Below are positions 53,103-63,597 of a stretch of DNA of 64,000 nt, in pieces. The stretch spans positions 29,518-93,517 of the forward strand of contig JADDOH010024966.1 in the NCBI GenBank assembly GCA_016648135.1, given 5' to 3'. Within the stretch, counting starts at the first letter, position 1. Every line of letters starts with the position of its first letter. A program made the position numbers and the translations under genes. The stretch comes from Agrypnia vestita. Taxonomy: Eukaryota > Arthropoda > Insecta > Trichoptera > Phryganeidae. Below the pieces are notes generated by a model. It made no database searches, was not told where the DNA came from, and saw only the letters and a program-made list of their open reading frames with translations.

Positions 53103-54119
53103 ATATTTTTGTTTATGTTATTTGATGGCACAGTATGTTTGAAAGCTGAATGAATAATTCGACAATTAGACTTCGAAGGCCATTCAGCTCGCGCGTCATT
53201 AACGTACGAAGGCTGAGAAGTTGATTACATGTCAGTCCAGATGGTAGAATCCGCAAGGAACCGAAACACTGGGCAAAAAGATTGTATACACACGGCATAA
53301 TATTATCATTATTCCTCGATATCCTCATTCACAAAACAACTATGTTAGAAACGATTTATTGCAAACAATATTCGTAAAAGCTTTGAATCAACAAAAAATA
53401 GAACTAATTGGAAATAAGTAGAAACTTAAATAATTGTCGCAAGAAATAAAATATATCACGTGCACTCTCGGTGTGCACTTTAATTAAGCTTGTTGTCTCT
53501 TTCTACGTTTACAGCTGTCCTCCACAATAAAAATATTCATTTATTACAGAATACATCTTTCAAAGGCACGCTTTCACTTTGTGGTGACATTATTAATGAA
53601 TAAATTTATTATAACTTTGTTTACACCACTTTTTTATTAGATTTTTACTGCTACTATGTTTCGGAAATAATGTTCAACAACAGGAAACAATATTCATCGC
53701 GTAATTTAAAAGTAATAATTTCTTTATCATGTACCGCAAAAATATTTAGAATTAAAAAGAGGAATCACATGACACATGTCATTCCTTTACCGCATTTTCT
53801 AGTCGAGTATTACAAAATTACCAATCATATTAATCATAAGATTGGTGAGGACACTTTATAATCAATAGTCGATTGTCAACCGCAAAGGTTGGCTATATTT
53901 GAGAATACAGAGGTTTAAAAGTATAAGTTCACGAGAAATTTTATTATTTATTGGCTTGAGGTAGTTACGTGTATGCAAAAGATTTTAAAAATAGGTCAAA
54001 TTTTTATTCTGCTACGGTACCGTAAAACTGCTTTCGTCGAATGAATAGGAAAAAAGCCTGGAAACAGCCCACAAATTTTAATATAATTTTAAAATTGATT
54101 TATTTCACTTTAATCGAAT
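53103..54119. other. No gene seen
   Basis: AT-rich DNA. Short frames (53113-53328, 53670-53861) lack domains. Confidence 0.4.
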
Positions 54120-54485
54120 TTATAATGAACTTTGTATAACTACTTGAGTTTAATTATTTAACAAACCGGTTTGGAAACTATAATTTCCTACATCTGGGTA
54201 ATAATTATTTTTATTATTAAGTTTTTTATCATCCTAAGGTAATGATTGTTTCCAAAACCGGTTATTTAAATTAACAAAGTCAAGTGGTTATATAAACAAA
54301 GTTGATTACAAATTAGATGAATTTAAAGAAGATAAATTGTATATGGATTTGGCGTTAATATTGTATAGATTATTTATGATGATCTTTAAATTAGGTGTAA
54401 AACATTAACTTTGTTAGCTCTACGTGAGCTTAATACTTTAGTACTTAAGTTTCGAGAGAAACAGAATCTCCCATCGACAGGAGAA
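54120..54485 (-). repeat. Penelope-like end with inverted arms and module
   Basis: 54120-54186 (ACTTTGTATAACTACTTGAG, then AACAAACCGGTTTGGAAAC) is inverted at 54238-54330 (GTTTCCAAAACCGGTTATTT, then CAAGTGGTTATATAAACAAAGT). Further on, 54442-54485 on the minus strand reads CCTGTCGATGG, GAGA, a loop, TCTC, GAAACTTAAG, a hammerhead-like module. The ACTTTGTATAAxxACTT string is shared with the foldback at 63736. It has no coding sequence. Confidence 0.5.
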
Positions 54486-55223
54486 GTATCAAAGTGACCA
54501 TTATTTTTTTTTTCATCTAATTTAATGATCATAATTAATTAATTCGTTACTGCGCTACTTCACGAGTTAGGCGGGGTCTAGGATTGGCCTTCCTTCATAA
54601 TATTTGTGATGTCAGCACTTAATGTAGCGGAAAGGAGAAGATAAAAGTACATTCCACCACCTTCCCATCTTTCTGGCCAAACATGCGCAGTGAAAAGTCT
54701 CTAAAGACCGGTATTAGTGTTCGAAATTGTCATTAATGCAACATTATTTTCCAGGGCGGGTGAAACATTTTTTAACTAACTCTTCGCTGTGGCAATGAAC
54801 AGAGAAAATGCAGCTATGGCTCGTAATTATTTCAGATTTAATCCGGGTACCATTGGAATATTGACGTCTAAGTAAATTTATCATTAACAGAGAATAAGGA
54901 ATGCTTTGAAATTTTCCAAGTTAACCCACAGCGTGGCCGGAATACGATCGAGAAGGGAGCGAACAAAGGAAATAGAAAGCTTAGAAGAAACGACTTTAAA
55001 AGCCATCAGGTTATTCAATTAGATTATAAAATACTAAACTATGTTTCGTAAATGACAAATATTCCGTCATATACACCAAAAACTAGCCTAACGGTCACAA
55101 ACATGAATAAATCATAGCTAGCTTTACACAAATGATTTATTTTTATTGATGAAAAGTCTCATTCGAGATTTCTATAAACATACCACCGAAACAATAAATT
55201 TCTTCACTCAATTTTGAATGTAG
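54486..55223. other. No gene seen
   Basis: AT-rich to mixed unique sequence without a recognised element. Confidence 0.4.
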
Positions 55224-55396
55224 AGTTGTTGGTGAAGTGATCATGACCTAATGATCTGGTGGTCGGTGATTCGAGCCTCTTTTCAGGACACCAGCAAGAT
55301 AGCCCTATTTTCATAGCACAGGTTTTTGGCGTAGTTTAAAAGTAGTAAGAATATTGATTCGACACGCAATCCGTGTTCGCATCTTTAAAAAAAAAG
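55224..55396 (+). mobile_element. tRNA-derived SINE, copy 2
   Basis: The tRNA-like head (AGTTGTTGGTGAAGTGATCA) has a B-box-like GGTGATTCGAGCC at 55265-55277. The body contains CCTATTTTCATAGCACAGG, ATATTGATTCGACACG and GTGTTCGCATCTTT, with an A-rich tail at 55385-55398. It aligns with 11347-11520 and with the inverted 62376-62572. Confidence 0.85.
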
Positions 55397-55412
55397 AATA
55401 GAAAATATTATT

Positions 55413-55805
55413 ACACTTTGGGTGAAATCTCGACGGTTACGAAGATAAGGCTATCGTGAAAGTAACTTAAATCAAATATTGAAAAATCATTCGGTTCAAT
55501 GCAAGTCAAATAAAATGACAAAAACGTTATAAAAACATATTCTTTAATTTTCTGCAAGGTTTAATCATTTTATTTGACTCTTTCAAAGCGCATGAATTTT
55601 GATTATTCGATGTAAATTACTTTCAAGAAAGTATAATATTTTAGAAAAGTAAGCCAGAAATAACGAAAAAAAAATTGCAAACTTTGGTGTAGCTTATCCC
55701 CTTAACTGTCTACATTTCATCCAAAATGTAAAGAATATTTTCTATCCAAAATTGAATAAAGAAGACAGCCCCGACAGTTTTTACTACTAGCTACTAGACA
55801 CCCTG
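55413..55805. mobile_element. Palindromic MITE family member, left end missing
   Basis: CACTTTGGGTGAAATCTCGA pairs with TTTCATCCAAAATGTAAAG further right. The right end is CTACTAGACACCCTG, like the family end. CGGTTCAATGCAAGTCAAAT matches 43473-43989. The left terminus is lost where the SINE tail begins at about 55398, so the SINE may have inserted at or replaced it. Confidence 0.6.
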
Positions 55806-56358
55806 TTTATATAAGATACGAATTTATGGATAAAACACACTTAAAAATCAAAAATTAGTCACAAAAAATCGGTGAAAAGGTAGAAAATACTATTGAAGTA
55901 AAAAACAGGCGTACAAGTCCAAAGTCCATCGTAGATAAAATGAAAATGTCTAACAGTTTTCATCCTTTTCAAATGTTCTTGTTGACTTACTATAGCTTAT
56001 CACAATGTAAGGAGGCAGACAGGGCGGCGGGGGTTTAGCACGGGTAGTGGTGATATTAGCTTAAAAACGGACGACCTTAAGTTAAACCACCCTTCCCACC
56101 CACCCTGCTGGTAATTCCGCTTAATATCTGCGCTTAATGGCTGGAAACTTTGAGAAACTGCATAATCCAGCTAGTAATGATGATTACAAAGTGTCAACAT
56201 TTGTACCAGCGAGCATGCGGTCCTTAAACTACGGATAATAAAGGATTATTGGAAAATAAATTATTCATTCATTAATTCGGTCTAATAATAAAGAATAGAC
56301 TAATCAAAAAAATTTCATTTGTGTAAGGCTCAAATAATAAAATATTATTAACATAATA
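55806..56358. other. No gene seen
   Basis: A GC-richer unique patch at 56010-56160, otherwise AT-rich. Confidence 0.4.
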
Positions 56359-57028
56359 TTAGGTCCTTACATATGAAATTGGCGTTTAGTATGGGAGGAA
56401 CATAAAGCCGATTTTTTTTTTATTATAATATATTTATTTAATCAAAGTATGTACCATTGCTATCTATGCACTTTTGCCATCTCATAGGTAGTTCATCGAT
56501 CCCTTTACTAAAAAAACCATTCGGACGGGAATCAATAAAATCTTTGAAGGCGGTTTGGACCGCCCCATCGGAGTTGAATTTTTTCCTTTGCAAGAAGTTA
56601 TCCAAATTTCGAAAAAAATGGTAATCTGTTGAGGCAAGGTCCGGAGAGTACGGTGGATGTCTTAGACATTCCAATTGAAGCTCCTCTAATTTGATAGCCG
56701 TCTGTTGTGCAGTGTGTGGTCTAGCGTTATCATGAAGCAGCAGTGGCCTAGAGCGATTAACCAGCCTCGGTTGTTTAGCAGCTAGCTTTTCCATCATGGT
56801 TTGCAGTTGCTGACAATAGACATCTGCCGTAATCGTCTGGCCAGATTTAAGAAAGCTGTTGAGGAAAAAACAATTGAGGAAAAAACAAATGAATTATAAT
56901 TCTCAAAACACAAATACATGAATAAATAGCTGTATAAATTTGGATTTGGAATTCCTAACCAAAGAGAAGATATTTGAGATCAAATTTGCCAGTACGGCAA
57001 AACGCCAATTTCATATGTAATGACCTAA
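56359..57028 (-). mobile_element. Internally deleted mariner element
   Basis: The ends are TTAGGTCCTTACATATGAAA (left) and TTAGGTCATTACATATGAAA (read from the right), both continuing TTGGCGTTT, with TA outside (56357-56358 and 57029-57030). These are established mariner-type ends. At 670 bp it is about half of a full element (about 1.3 kb). The transposase C-terminal half remains on the minus strand and the N-terminal half is deleted. A 15-bp tandem repeat, TTGAGGAAAAAACAA (56859-56888), sits at the deletion edge. Confidence 0.95.
56438..56875 (-). pseudogene. Mariner transposase C-terminal half
   Basis: The frame is open from SFLKSGQTITADVYCQQLQT (upstream of the first Met at 56797) through LLLHDNARPHTAQQT, PPYSPDLASTDYHFF, then LQRKKFNSDGAVQTAF and IDELPMRWQKCIDSNGTYFD at the stop. 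The spacing between the Asp of HDN and the Asp of STD is 34 residues, the DD34D pattern of mariner. The first catalytic Asp (in the lost GDE-W region) and the DNA-binding domain are gone, so it is inactive. Confidence 0.95.
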
Positions 57029-57030
57029 TA

Positions 57031-57706
57031 CAAAGATTTTTTGTTTGTTAACATAATGTGAGTAGGTAACGGATGGGTTTGGTGCCCAGCTTTGGATAGC
57101 GCCAATTTGTAATGTAGGGCATTTGCTAGCGAGGTTGATAGTTGCTAGTTGATACCTGATGAGTTGGTAGCGCCATTTGTTGGATATACTGTGGCAGCCC
57201 ATTCCCATACCCCCCACCATTTCCCATACTTCCTAGCGATTCCAGGTTAGTTTTAACGGTTTCAGTTAGTCCGGGATAATTTAAAGCTATCCATGAGAAC
57301 AAAATAAACTTTGGTGTACAAAATAGCCACAGGAAGAAATTAAAACATTAATCCAAGTGGTGACGGTAGATAATGAAAACTATTGGTAAAATCAGATAAA
57401 ATAATTAAAATAACTGTCAGTAAACTAAGAAAGCTACAGTAGACAGTCGGTATATTTCAAAAGTAATCAAAAAGAAACCCGTGTTTCCCTACTCGCCAAG
57501 TTTTCTCCACAGCCAGCCACAACCACCCACCGGTGGTTATGGTGGTGGATAGCCCTTTGTGTCACATCGAAAATATGCGAGTTTGGTGAGTGTGGCTGTG
57601 CGTAGATGACGAAAATGTGCTTTCCAGCACATTGTTTTGTTATGCGAAGGCCGAAAATGCTTCAGATTGTTTCAAAATAGGCGCGCTGACTGTGTCGGCG
57701 AGTCTA
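57031..57706. other. No gene seen
   Basis: Unique sequence. A CCACCCACCGGTGGTTATGG palindromic cluster is at 57527-57546. Confidence 0.4.
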
Positions 57707-57934
57707 GAAGGTTCCGGAAAAACCTGCTCTGGAACGTTCTGGAAGGGGGAGGTTCTAGAAAATTCCAGAAAGTTCTTTAAGGTTCTAAACTGAGTGGCGG
57801 AATGTGTCGGTGTGTCGTAAAAATTTAAAAAAAAAAAAAAAAAAACTGAGTGGCGGAATGTGACGGTGTTCCTGTACATTCGAATTTCTTGAAAGTTCTG
57901 GAAGGAGAATGTTCTAGAAAGTTCGCGAAAGTTC
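57707..57934. promoter_or_regulatory. Cluster of heat-shock elements
   Basis: Alternating TTC and GAA with exact two-base spacing, the established heat-shock factor site, occurs five times. There are three units at 57707-57719, three at 57732-57744 (GAAcgTTCtgGAA), five at 57753-57775, four at 57886-57903 and six at 57907-57934. The last three are perfect. A TATAAAAG lies downstream on the plus strand at 58050-58057. No heat-shock protein gene is within reach in this window, so the controlled transcript is unknown. The first and second halves partly duplicate each other. Confidence 0.7.
57787..57870. repeat. Direct repeat around a poly(A) run
   Basis: AACTGAGTGGCGGAATGTG occurs at 57788 and again at 57845, separated by TCGGTGTGTCGTAAAAATTT and an A-run of about 19. 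It could be a tiny poly(A)-tailed retroposed insertion with a 19-bp target duplication, or a local tandem duplication of 57 bp. It interrupts the heat-shock-element cluster. Confidence 0.65.
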
Positions 57935-58599
57935 TATGACGATCCAAACAGTGTTCTAAAAATCGCGCGGTCACAGCTAGTCATTTTAGATTCTGGAACA
58001 AATAACATACAAATTTTGGTTGCCATTTCTATAGAACGCTAAGATGAATTATAAAAGTATAAATTACATACCCCTTTTCTCTACTTCTAGATCGTGTACG
58101 ACCACAAAATAAAACAGCCCTGTTTTCACCCACAACATATTTGAAATAGAACAGTCTGTACGAATTACGGGACGCCGCGCCAGCGCACTCCGCCCCCACC
58201 ACACGACTCTGTAGCCTGCGGGTATTGCCACTGTGCGGAGCCAGCAGCAACAGATAAATTCTATATTAATCGACGGTACTTAACGCTCTGCGATTTGACG
58301 TCGAAAATTTCCGATTTTTTTAAAATGTCGCGATATATGTACGAGGGCGACGTTATGCAACCAGAATTCTAAAAATGGAGCACGAATGCATAGAGCACAA
58401 AATTTCAAGGAGCGTGACACCAAACGCCGGGCACGCACCCCAGACAAACACGCAGTACTGCCGCGAATACAGATACACACACGAAATGAGTCACCCAGAG
58501 AGCTGCAGCCTGCCGTACAGGATTGCCATGCCTACGGGGTATTCATATATGATTACTGTAAATGTCATAAATGTATGTTAATATCGAAGATGGAATCGT
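57935..58599. other. No supported gene
   Basis: 58030-58260 is GC-richer. Frames of 60-80 codons at 58375-58628 are not recognised. A TATAAAAG box is at 58050. Confidence 0.35.
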
Positions 58600-59090
58600 C
58601 AATGGGACATCTCTTTCAGGCTTCCTAGACTAGCAAACAGATACGAGCAACTGGACGTCTTTGCCAATAACTGTATATTATTCAAACATGTATTAAAATA
58701 TGTATTGAAAGATTACTAGTATTTGTCGAATTGGACTTAAACAATTGATTTATATTTGTATGTATATTTTTTATTATAATATGATTTTCAAAGCTTGTGC
58801 TATATCTTTTCACCCTACATTATTACTTTTTTTGTTTGTAAATTTCTATTATATTATGTTTTTCTTACGCTTCTGCTTTTTATATACTTGCTTTTTACTT
58901 TATATTATATTTACCTTTATATATTTGTATCTGTATTTTAAGAATTTTCTTTCTTTATGTCATTATTATGTTAAATGTTTTTTTTCTCGTTAAACTATAT
59001 ATTCTGTTAAATTCTGTTAATATACACTTAACCTATCTGTTGTAAAAGCCCTATAAGGCTTTTAATTAATAATAAATATAAATAAATAAA
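58600..59090 (+). mobile_element. Jockey-like LINE 3' end
   Basis: 58620-58713 encodes LPRLANRYEQLDVFANNCIL then FKHVLKYVLKDY and stop, matching the RxxNxYxxxDVF--SxxxFK ending of jockey-like ORF2. An AT-rich 3' untranslated region follows. At 59044-59063 is AAAAGCC, CTATAA, GGCTTTT, a perfect 7-bp stem-loop, and then an AATAAATATAAATAAATAAA tail. The stem-loop resembles the pre-tail sequence of the LINE at 49090-50109. Confidence 0.7.
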
Positions 59091-59834
59091 ATACGAGTAT
59101 GGTTGAAATTCCCAAATAACATTGGGGAGCGTTTACAAATTAAAATCAAGCCCTTGATGATGAGCAAGCCAGGAATATTAGACGGAGCATGGATACCAAT
59201 AGCATTACGGACGAGCAATATGATCTCTGCTTAAATGAAAATTATGATTACAAATCTTACCGCGCTTCTGGGACGGGGTCGCCGTTAGTCAAATAAATAC
59301 TCGCGCCTCGGGAGCCATCGGTTCCGTACTGCGATCAAAGAATTTTGCGAACGGCAGCACAGACTCCGAGGAAAGACTCCACGCCCTATTTTATTTGTAT
59401 ATTAAGTTTTTGCGTTATTTATACATGCGCAGAGCATGAGAATATACTACATTCGTGCTCCACGGAGAACTGCTGAGAGAATGCAATTACCGCAGCCTCG
59501 AGTTGCGAAGATAAGAAGGTGTGTGAGTGATAGTGGGTGTTAAAATCGTAACAAACATTAGAGAATTATGGCCTATTCGTATTGAAAAACTATCTGCAAT
59601 GCAAGAACGTGTGTAATGTACTCGTACACGCACACCATCAAATCTTTTTCCTTCACTGTAGGCAACAAAGGAGAAAAAAATTGCATTCGCCACCTAGACA
59701 CTCTTTCAATACTGAGTAATAGAGCCCTCATTTAAAAGAAATCTGATCACAGTACTAAATAGCCAAAATTGTATAATATCACTCAACATGTATATATTAT
59801 ATATATATATATATAAAGATTTTCGCGGGTAAAA
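59091..59834. other. No gene seen; short AT microsatellite
   Basis: 59795-59814 is an (AT)n run. A GC-richer unique stretch spans 59260-59370. Confidence 0.4.
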
Positions 59835-60137
59835 GATGAAGGATTATTTTCTAGGATAACCCGCGTATTGTAGTCTTGAGACTTATATTGTCCAACAATA
59901 ATAGAAGAATTACCAGGTCACAAAGTAAATTCAGCAATTAGCCTCGCATTAGGCTTCACTTGGATCTCGACTTCTGGAGTGAATGGGTGTGCTTGCCATC
60001 AATTCAAAACAGAACTCGAAATACAAGGCGCAAAAATCCCTTTGAAAATGGCCAGTGCTAGACGAAACGTTGGGTACAATATAACAGTCTTTCTCAAGAC
60101 TACAATACGCGGGTTATCCTAGAAAATAATCCTTCAT
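59835..60137. repeat. 303-bp foldback with 60-bp arms
   Basis: GATGAAGGATTATTTTCTAG through CCCGCGTATTGTAGTCTTGA (59835-59880) is perfectly complemented at 60094-60137. Pairing extends less exactly to GTTGGACAATAT/GTTGGGTACAATAT. Between the arms is unique sequence ending AGACGAAACGTTGGG (60060-60074), which resembles the GAAACGTYG that follows the Penelope-like module. The arms could be inverted terminal repeats of a Penelope-like copy. No target duplication was found. Confidence 0.7.
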
Positions 60138-61019
60138 ATATATGACTCCATTTGTATATGGTCACAAATGTGTATGACCAATATTCTTAGAATCCCTATC
60201 AGGCCGGAAACTTTTGATCTTTACCTCGTAGCTAAAATCATATGATATTTAATAATACAAAACATGAAATACTTGAAAAATATCAATTAATTATCAGATA
60301 TTCATTCACGTTCAAAGAATTATCCGTGTCCACAATCATATTACAAAAAGCCCATACCTCCTGCTACCGATTCGTACTCGCGTGATCTTTTAGGTCATCG
60401 AAAAGAATTGTGACCCAGATATTTACCGATCGATTGTGCTTCGTCTATGGTGACACCTCCAACTTAATGACACGTGAAGCGGGATCAGTGATATAAATTA
60501 ACGCTGCGCGACGCCCACAAAAAGCACACTGAATTTTAAAAAAATCATTCCACCACAGACCACGAAAATAAATAGACGCGAACTAACGGATATACACTGG
60601 TTTGCGTTTTGGTTCCACAAGTTTGACTTAAATAATACTTAATAAATAAATTTACTTAATAAGTTTTTTTTTAAACAATTCTTCTAAATAAGTTCTTAGT
60701 AAATAAGACGCGCTTCTTTACAAAATGACATTTTTACTTGAAAATACTCAGTTTGGAACGAAATTAGTGTGTCCCAGTCTTCTCCCTAAAGAAGTTTATT
60801 TCAGCTCTGTATAATTTTATACTCTGTCCCACCAAGTAAAATAAATAAATTTGAAACAACTGCCGCAAATAAAAAATTCCGAAACCGGCTGCAAGAGTTG
60901 GTAGGTAGGACTTTGTGTGAAAGGAAAAATAAATATGTCGCTTATTTTACTGCTCTCCTCGCACCCCTCTTCATCAGCAGTGTATACTCGTATTGACAAA
61001 TTATCAAAAATATTTAATT
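60138..61019. other. No gene seen
   Basis: AT-rich. Nothing beyond short unsupported frames. Confidence 0.4.
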
Positions 61020-61160
61020 ACTAGCTGTAACCCGTCAAAAATAACGGTACTCTTACATGTCGGTTCCTAAGGAATATATATTTATTAATTTTATTATTTA
61101 AAAATTTACTTATTTTCAATAAAAAAAATTTTTTTTTCAATTTTTTTTTAAAGGTTTTAA
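61020..61160 (+). repeat. SINE-like repeat family E, copy 2
   Basis: Starts ACTAGCTGTAACCCGTCAAA then AATAACGG, matching the minus-strand start of 15450-15606. It then decays into T- and A-rich sequence. The 3' end is not recognisable. Confidence 0.5.
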
Positions 61161-61469
61161 ATTGGATAATTTAGAAATTTTTACATTAGGGAGGCGGTGA
61201 ATAATAGAGCACCTCTAATTAATAACCAAATTAATTTTCTATATAGCCCTTTGTTCAATTTAGCGTTCACAAAAGATGCAGTAACACCCACTTTAGACCC
61301 CGCCCCCTCTCACTCTCTCTCCTTCGTAGATTCCTGATCGTTCTGTAGACAAGTTAGTGCATGCTTGTCTTTGACAAGATTAACACGCATGTGATCAATA
61401 TTGGTGAAAGTTTAACAATACTTTGGTTGGGGTGTATTGTGTTGTGAATATAGTAGTATAGTGTTGGTC
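61161..61469. other. No gene seen
   Basis: Includes a pyrimidine-rich CTCTCACTCTCTCTCC at 61310-61325. Nothing else was identified. Confidence 0.4.
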
Positions 61470-61507
61470 CTGACGAAGAGACGGTTACGTCTCGAAACCG
61501 GTAGACC
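61470..61507 (+). other. Hammerhead-like module, well-paired copy
   Basis: Reads CCTGACGA, A, GAGACG, GTTA, CGTCTC, GAAACCGGTAGACC. Stem II is six perfect pairs with a tetraloop. Relative to a canonical hammerhead there is one extra A between CTGACGA and stem II. The flanks share GTAGTGGTTTTTACTAAGTT-like sequence with 1555 and 63610, as expected of a common element end. Confidence 0.6.
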
Positions 61508-61858
61508 TAAAATCTGGTAGTGGTTTTTACTAAGTTAACTAACAATGTGTTATTTTTTTACAAACTCAGATAACAAAGTAAATATAATGAAATATTTCTA
61601 ATAATCTATCATTATGATTCTCTACAATGTAAACGTCTATTCCATCAATAATATCATATCATATTGACAAATTAATGTCAGTTTCTTTGAGAAAACATTT
61701 TTTGTTGCGTCCGATAAATATTTACAGATTGTATTTTATCTTTAACCGTTACGGAGGAAAGCCTAAAGTATGAACTCTGTGTTTAGTTTGTCCAGAGATA
61801 TTCACATAATTAGAGGCAATATCAACTCACTTGACAGCATCGCAGAACAAATGTTATG
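61508..61858. other. No gene seen
   Basis: AT-rich and probably part of the same Penelope-like copy. No protein is readable. Confidence 0.35.
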
Positions 61859-62182
61859 TAAAAAACTAACCCATAAAAAACAAGTTTTTACAATACTCCC
61901 TCTAGCTTTGCATCAGTTTTCGTGTCTATACACGCGTCAAGCTCATATAGAATGATTCTAATTTGAAAAAAAACATTAAAATTTCTAAAAATCCAAAGTT
62001 ATACTTTAATTATTATTTTTTTAAAACAAAAATTAGTTTGATCATTTTTATTGTCGCCACGAGTCTGCCTGCAAAGTTTCAGCTCGATTTGATCACGGGA
62101 AAAAGGTTAAAAATCGAACCAAAGTTTTTTTGTCACACAAGCAAGCAAGCAGACGCTACGAGTTAAAAGAAAGGGAGTAAAA
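61859..62182 (+). repeat. Repeat family D, copy 3
   Basis: AACCCATAAAAAACAAG, then GTCGCCACGAGTCTGCCTGC, AGTTTCAGCTCGATTTG, AAGCAAGCAAGCAGACGC and ACGAGTTAAAAGAAAGGGAG follow the same order and spacing as 5470-5805. Two short frames cross it by chance. Confidence 0.7.
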
Positions 62183-62375
62183 ACCCGTACAAACTTATCA
62201 CGCAAACACTGGTCAAAGAATAAAATACACGGGAGATATGAATGCAAAAATATAAAGGAATTGTCTACATTCTAGTACGTACACACAAAAATAAGATATT
62301 TCTTAAAATTACATTTTTATTCATTACAGACTGTGACATAATACTGTCATAACAAAAATAAACAATACCTATTGA
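62183..62375. other. No gene seen
   Basis: AT-rich spacer ending in the T-run that is the tail of the adjacent SINE. Confidence 0.4.
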
Positions 62376-62572
62376 ATTTTTTTTTTTTTTTAAAAAAAAT
62401 AGAGATGCGAACACGGAATACGTGTCACATCAATATTCTTACTATTTTCAAACTAAGCTAAACGCTTGTGCTATGAAAATAGGACTAACTTGCTAGTCTG
62501 GGCTGAGATTCGAACCCGCGACCTTTGGATCACGAGGCGAGTGTCCTAACCACAAGACCAACAAGCTACTCC
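62376..62572 (-). mobile_element. tRNA-derived SINE, copy 3 (best preserved)
   Basis: On the minus strand the head reads AGCTTGTTGGTCTTGTGGTT then AGGACACTCGCC (A box region), and GTCGCGGGTTCGAATCTC with a canonical B box, GGTTCGAATC. The body CCTATTTTCATAGCACAAG, ATATTGATGTGACACG and GTGTTCGCATCTCT is followed by a tail of U/A runs. The A/B box spacing fits an internal Pol III promoter. It is a SINE and not a tRNA gene, because the acceptor stem does not pair and the body continues. Confidence 0.9.
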
Positions 62573-63563
62573 ATTTATATTTATTTCCATTATTTCCAAT
62601 TATTTCCATTAATAAAATTATAAATCGATCGTATTATGAAACGAGTGTTTCCACGTTTAGTTCGGGTCAACAGAGATTTCTCGTGAATTAAACGCGTTTT
62701 CTGAATCAAATCGTCCCAGTTTGAGACAAGTATTAATGGCCAGGCAGAGGGGAAATCTGCTGACGTTTCCAATCAGGGTCGAGTCGGGGGGGATGTAGGG
62801 GAGCCGGCATTTTTATATATCCACCAGTAATAGTGACACCAAATTCTCAACACCTTTTTGTTACAAGACATCTTCGCCGTTCTGAAAAACACAAGATTCA
62901 CAGAAGGGAAGAAACTTGTTTGAAATGTTTGGGGTTGTCTACTTCGCAAAAACATAATCAAATAATGATTATTGGAAACATTCACACTTATTTACATCTT
63001 CCTGTTTTCGTATTATCATTGTTATTGCTGCGAAAATGAAGTGATTCGGAATTTTCCAGAAATAATCGATTTTCCGAAACCGCCAAATGGTTAAATACGA
63101 CGAACAATGGAAGCTAAATACTGCAAGCGCAATGAAATACAATGGGTACTCAAAATAATAGAAGGATGTGGATTGAGCAAGCTTTTATTTGGTAGAATAC
63201 CATCACATTGTTCCTGTTTGTTGTATCGTTTAAATTGTAAACAACACGCAGGATAGTGTATAGCTTATCAGTATGAATAGGTGTTTTCAGGAATAGATAA
63301 CCCTTATACGTAACTAATTAATTAAATTATTAAAATTTTTTGAACACTACTATACAACTATTTTACATAAACATTAAGAAAAATCAACATACTAAATAAA
63401 AATCAATAAGAAATCTTTAAAAATAAATATAAACTTAAGATAGTATAAACCTATCACCTGTTTCTTTCGCACCCCCCACTATTTACCCACATTTGTACAC
63501 TTAACACTAAAGTAAAGTATGATTGTTTATAATTTTGTAAAATTCAATTAGTATTAAGTATAC
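62573..63563. other. No gene seen
   Basis: AT-rich. Opposing frames at 62773-63039 have no domains. Confidence 0.4.
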
Positions 63564-63597
63564 CCCGACGAAGGAACGTCGTTTCCGAAACCGGTTG
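63564..63597 (+). other. Hammerhead-like module
   Basis: CCCGACGA, A, GGAAC, GTC, GTTTCC, GAAACCGGTTGG. Stem II pairs with one bulge. CTG is changed to CCG in the core. It lies 140 bases before the repeat TTTATAGCGTTAACTTTGTG that also accompanies the module at 1510. Confidence 0.5.

Noticed and set aside
58375..58628. Two overlapping plus-strand frames of 68 and 80 codons
   Set aside because: Two frames open over the same GC-richer stretch, neither with a recognisable domain. The real coding signal is the LINE tail just downstream.
62500..62572. tRNA gene on the minus strand
   Set aside because: A- and B-box-like strings are present, but the acceptor arms do not pair and the sequence continues into a SINE body also found at 11347 and 55224.
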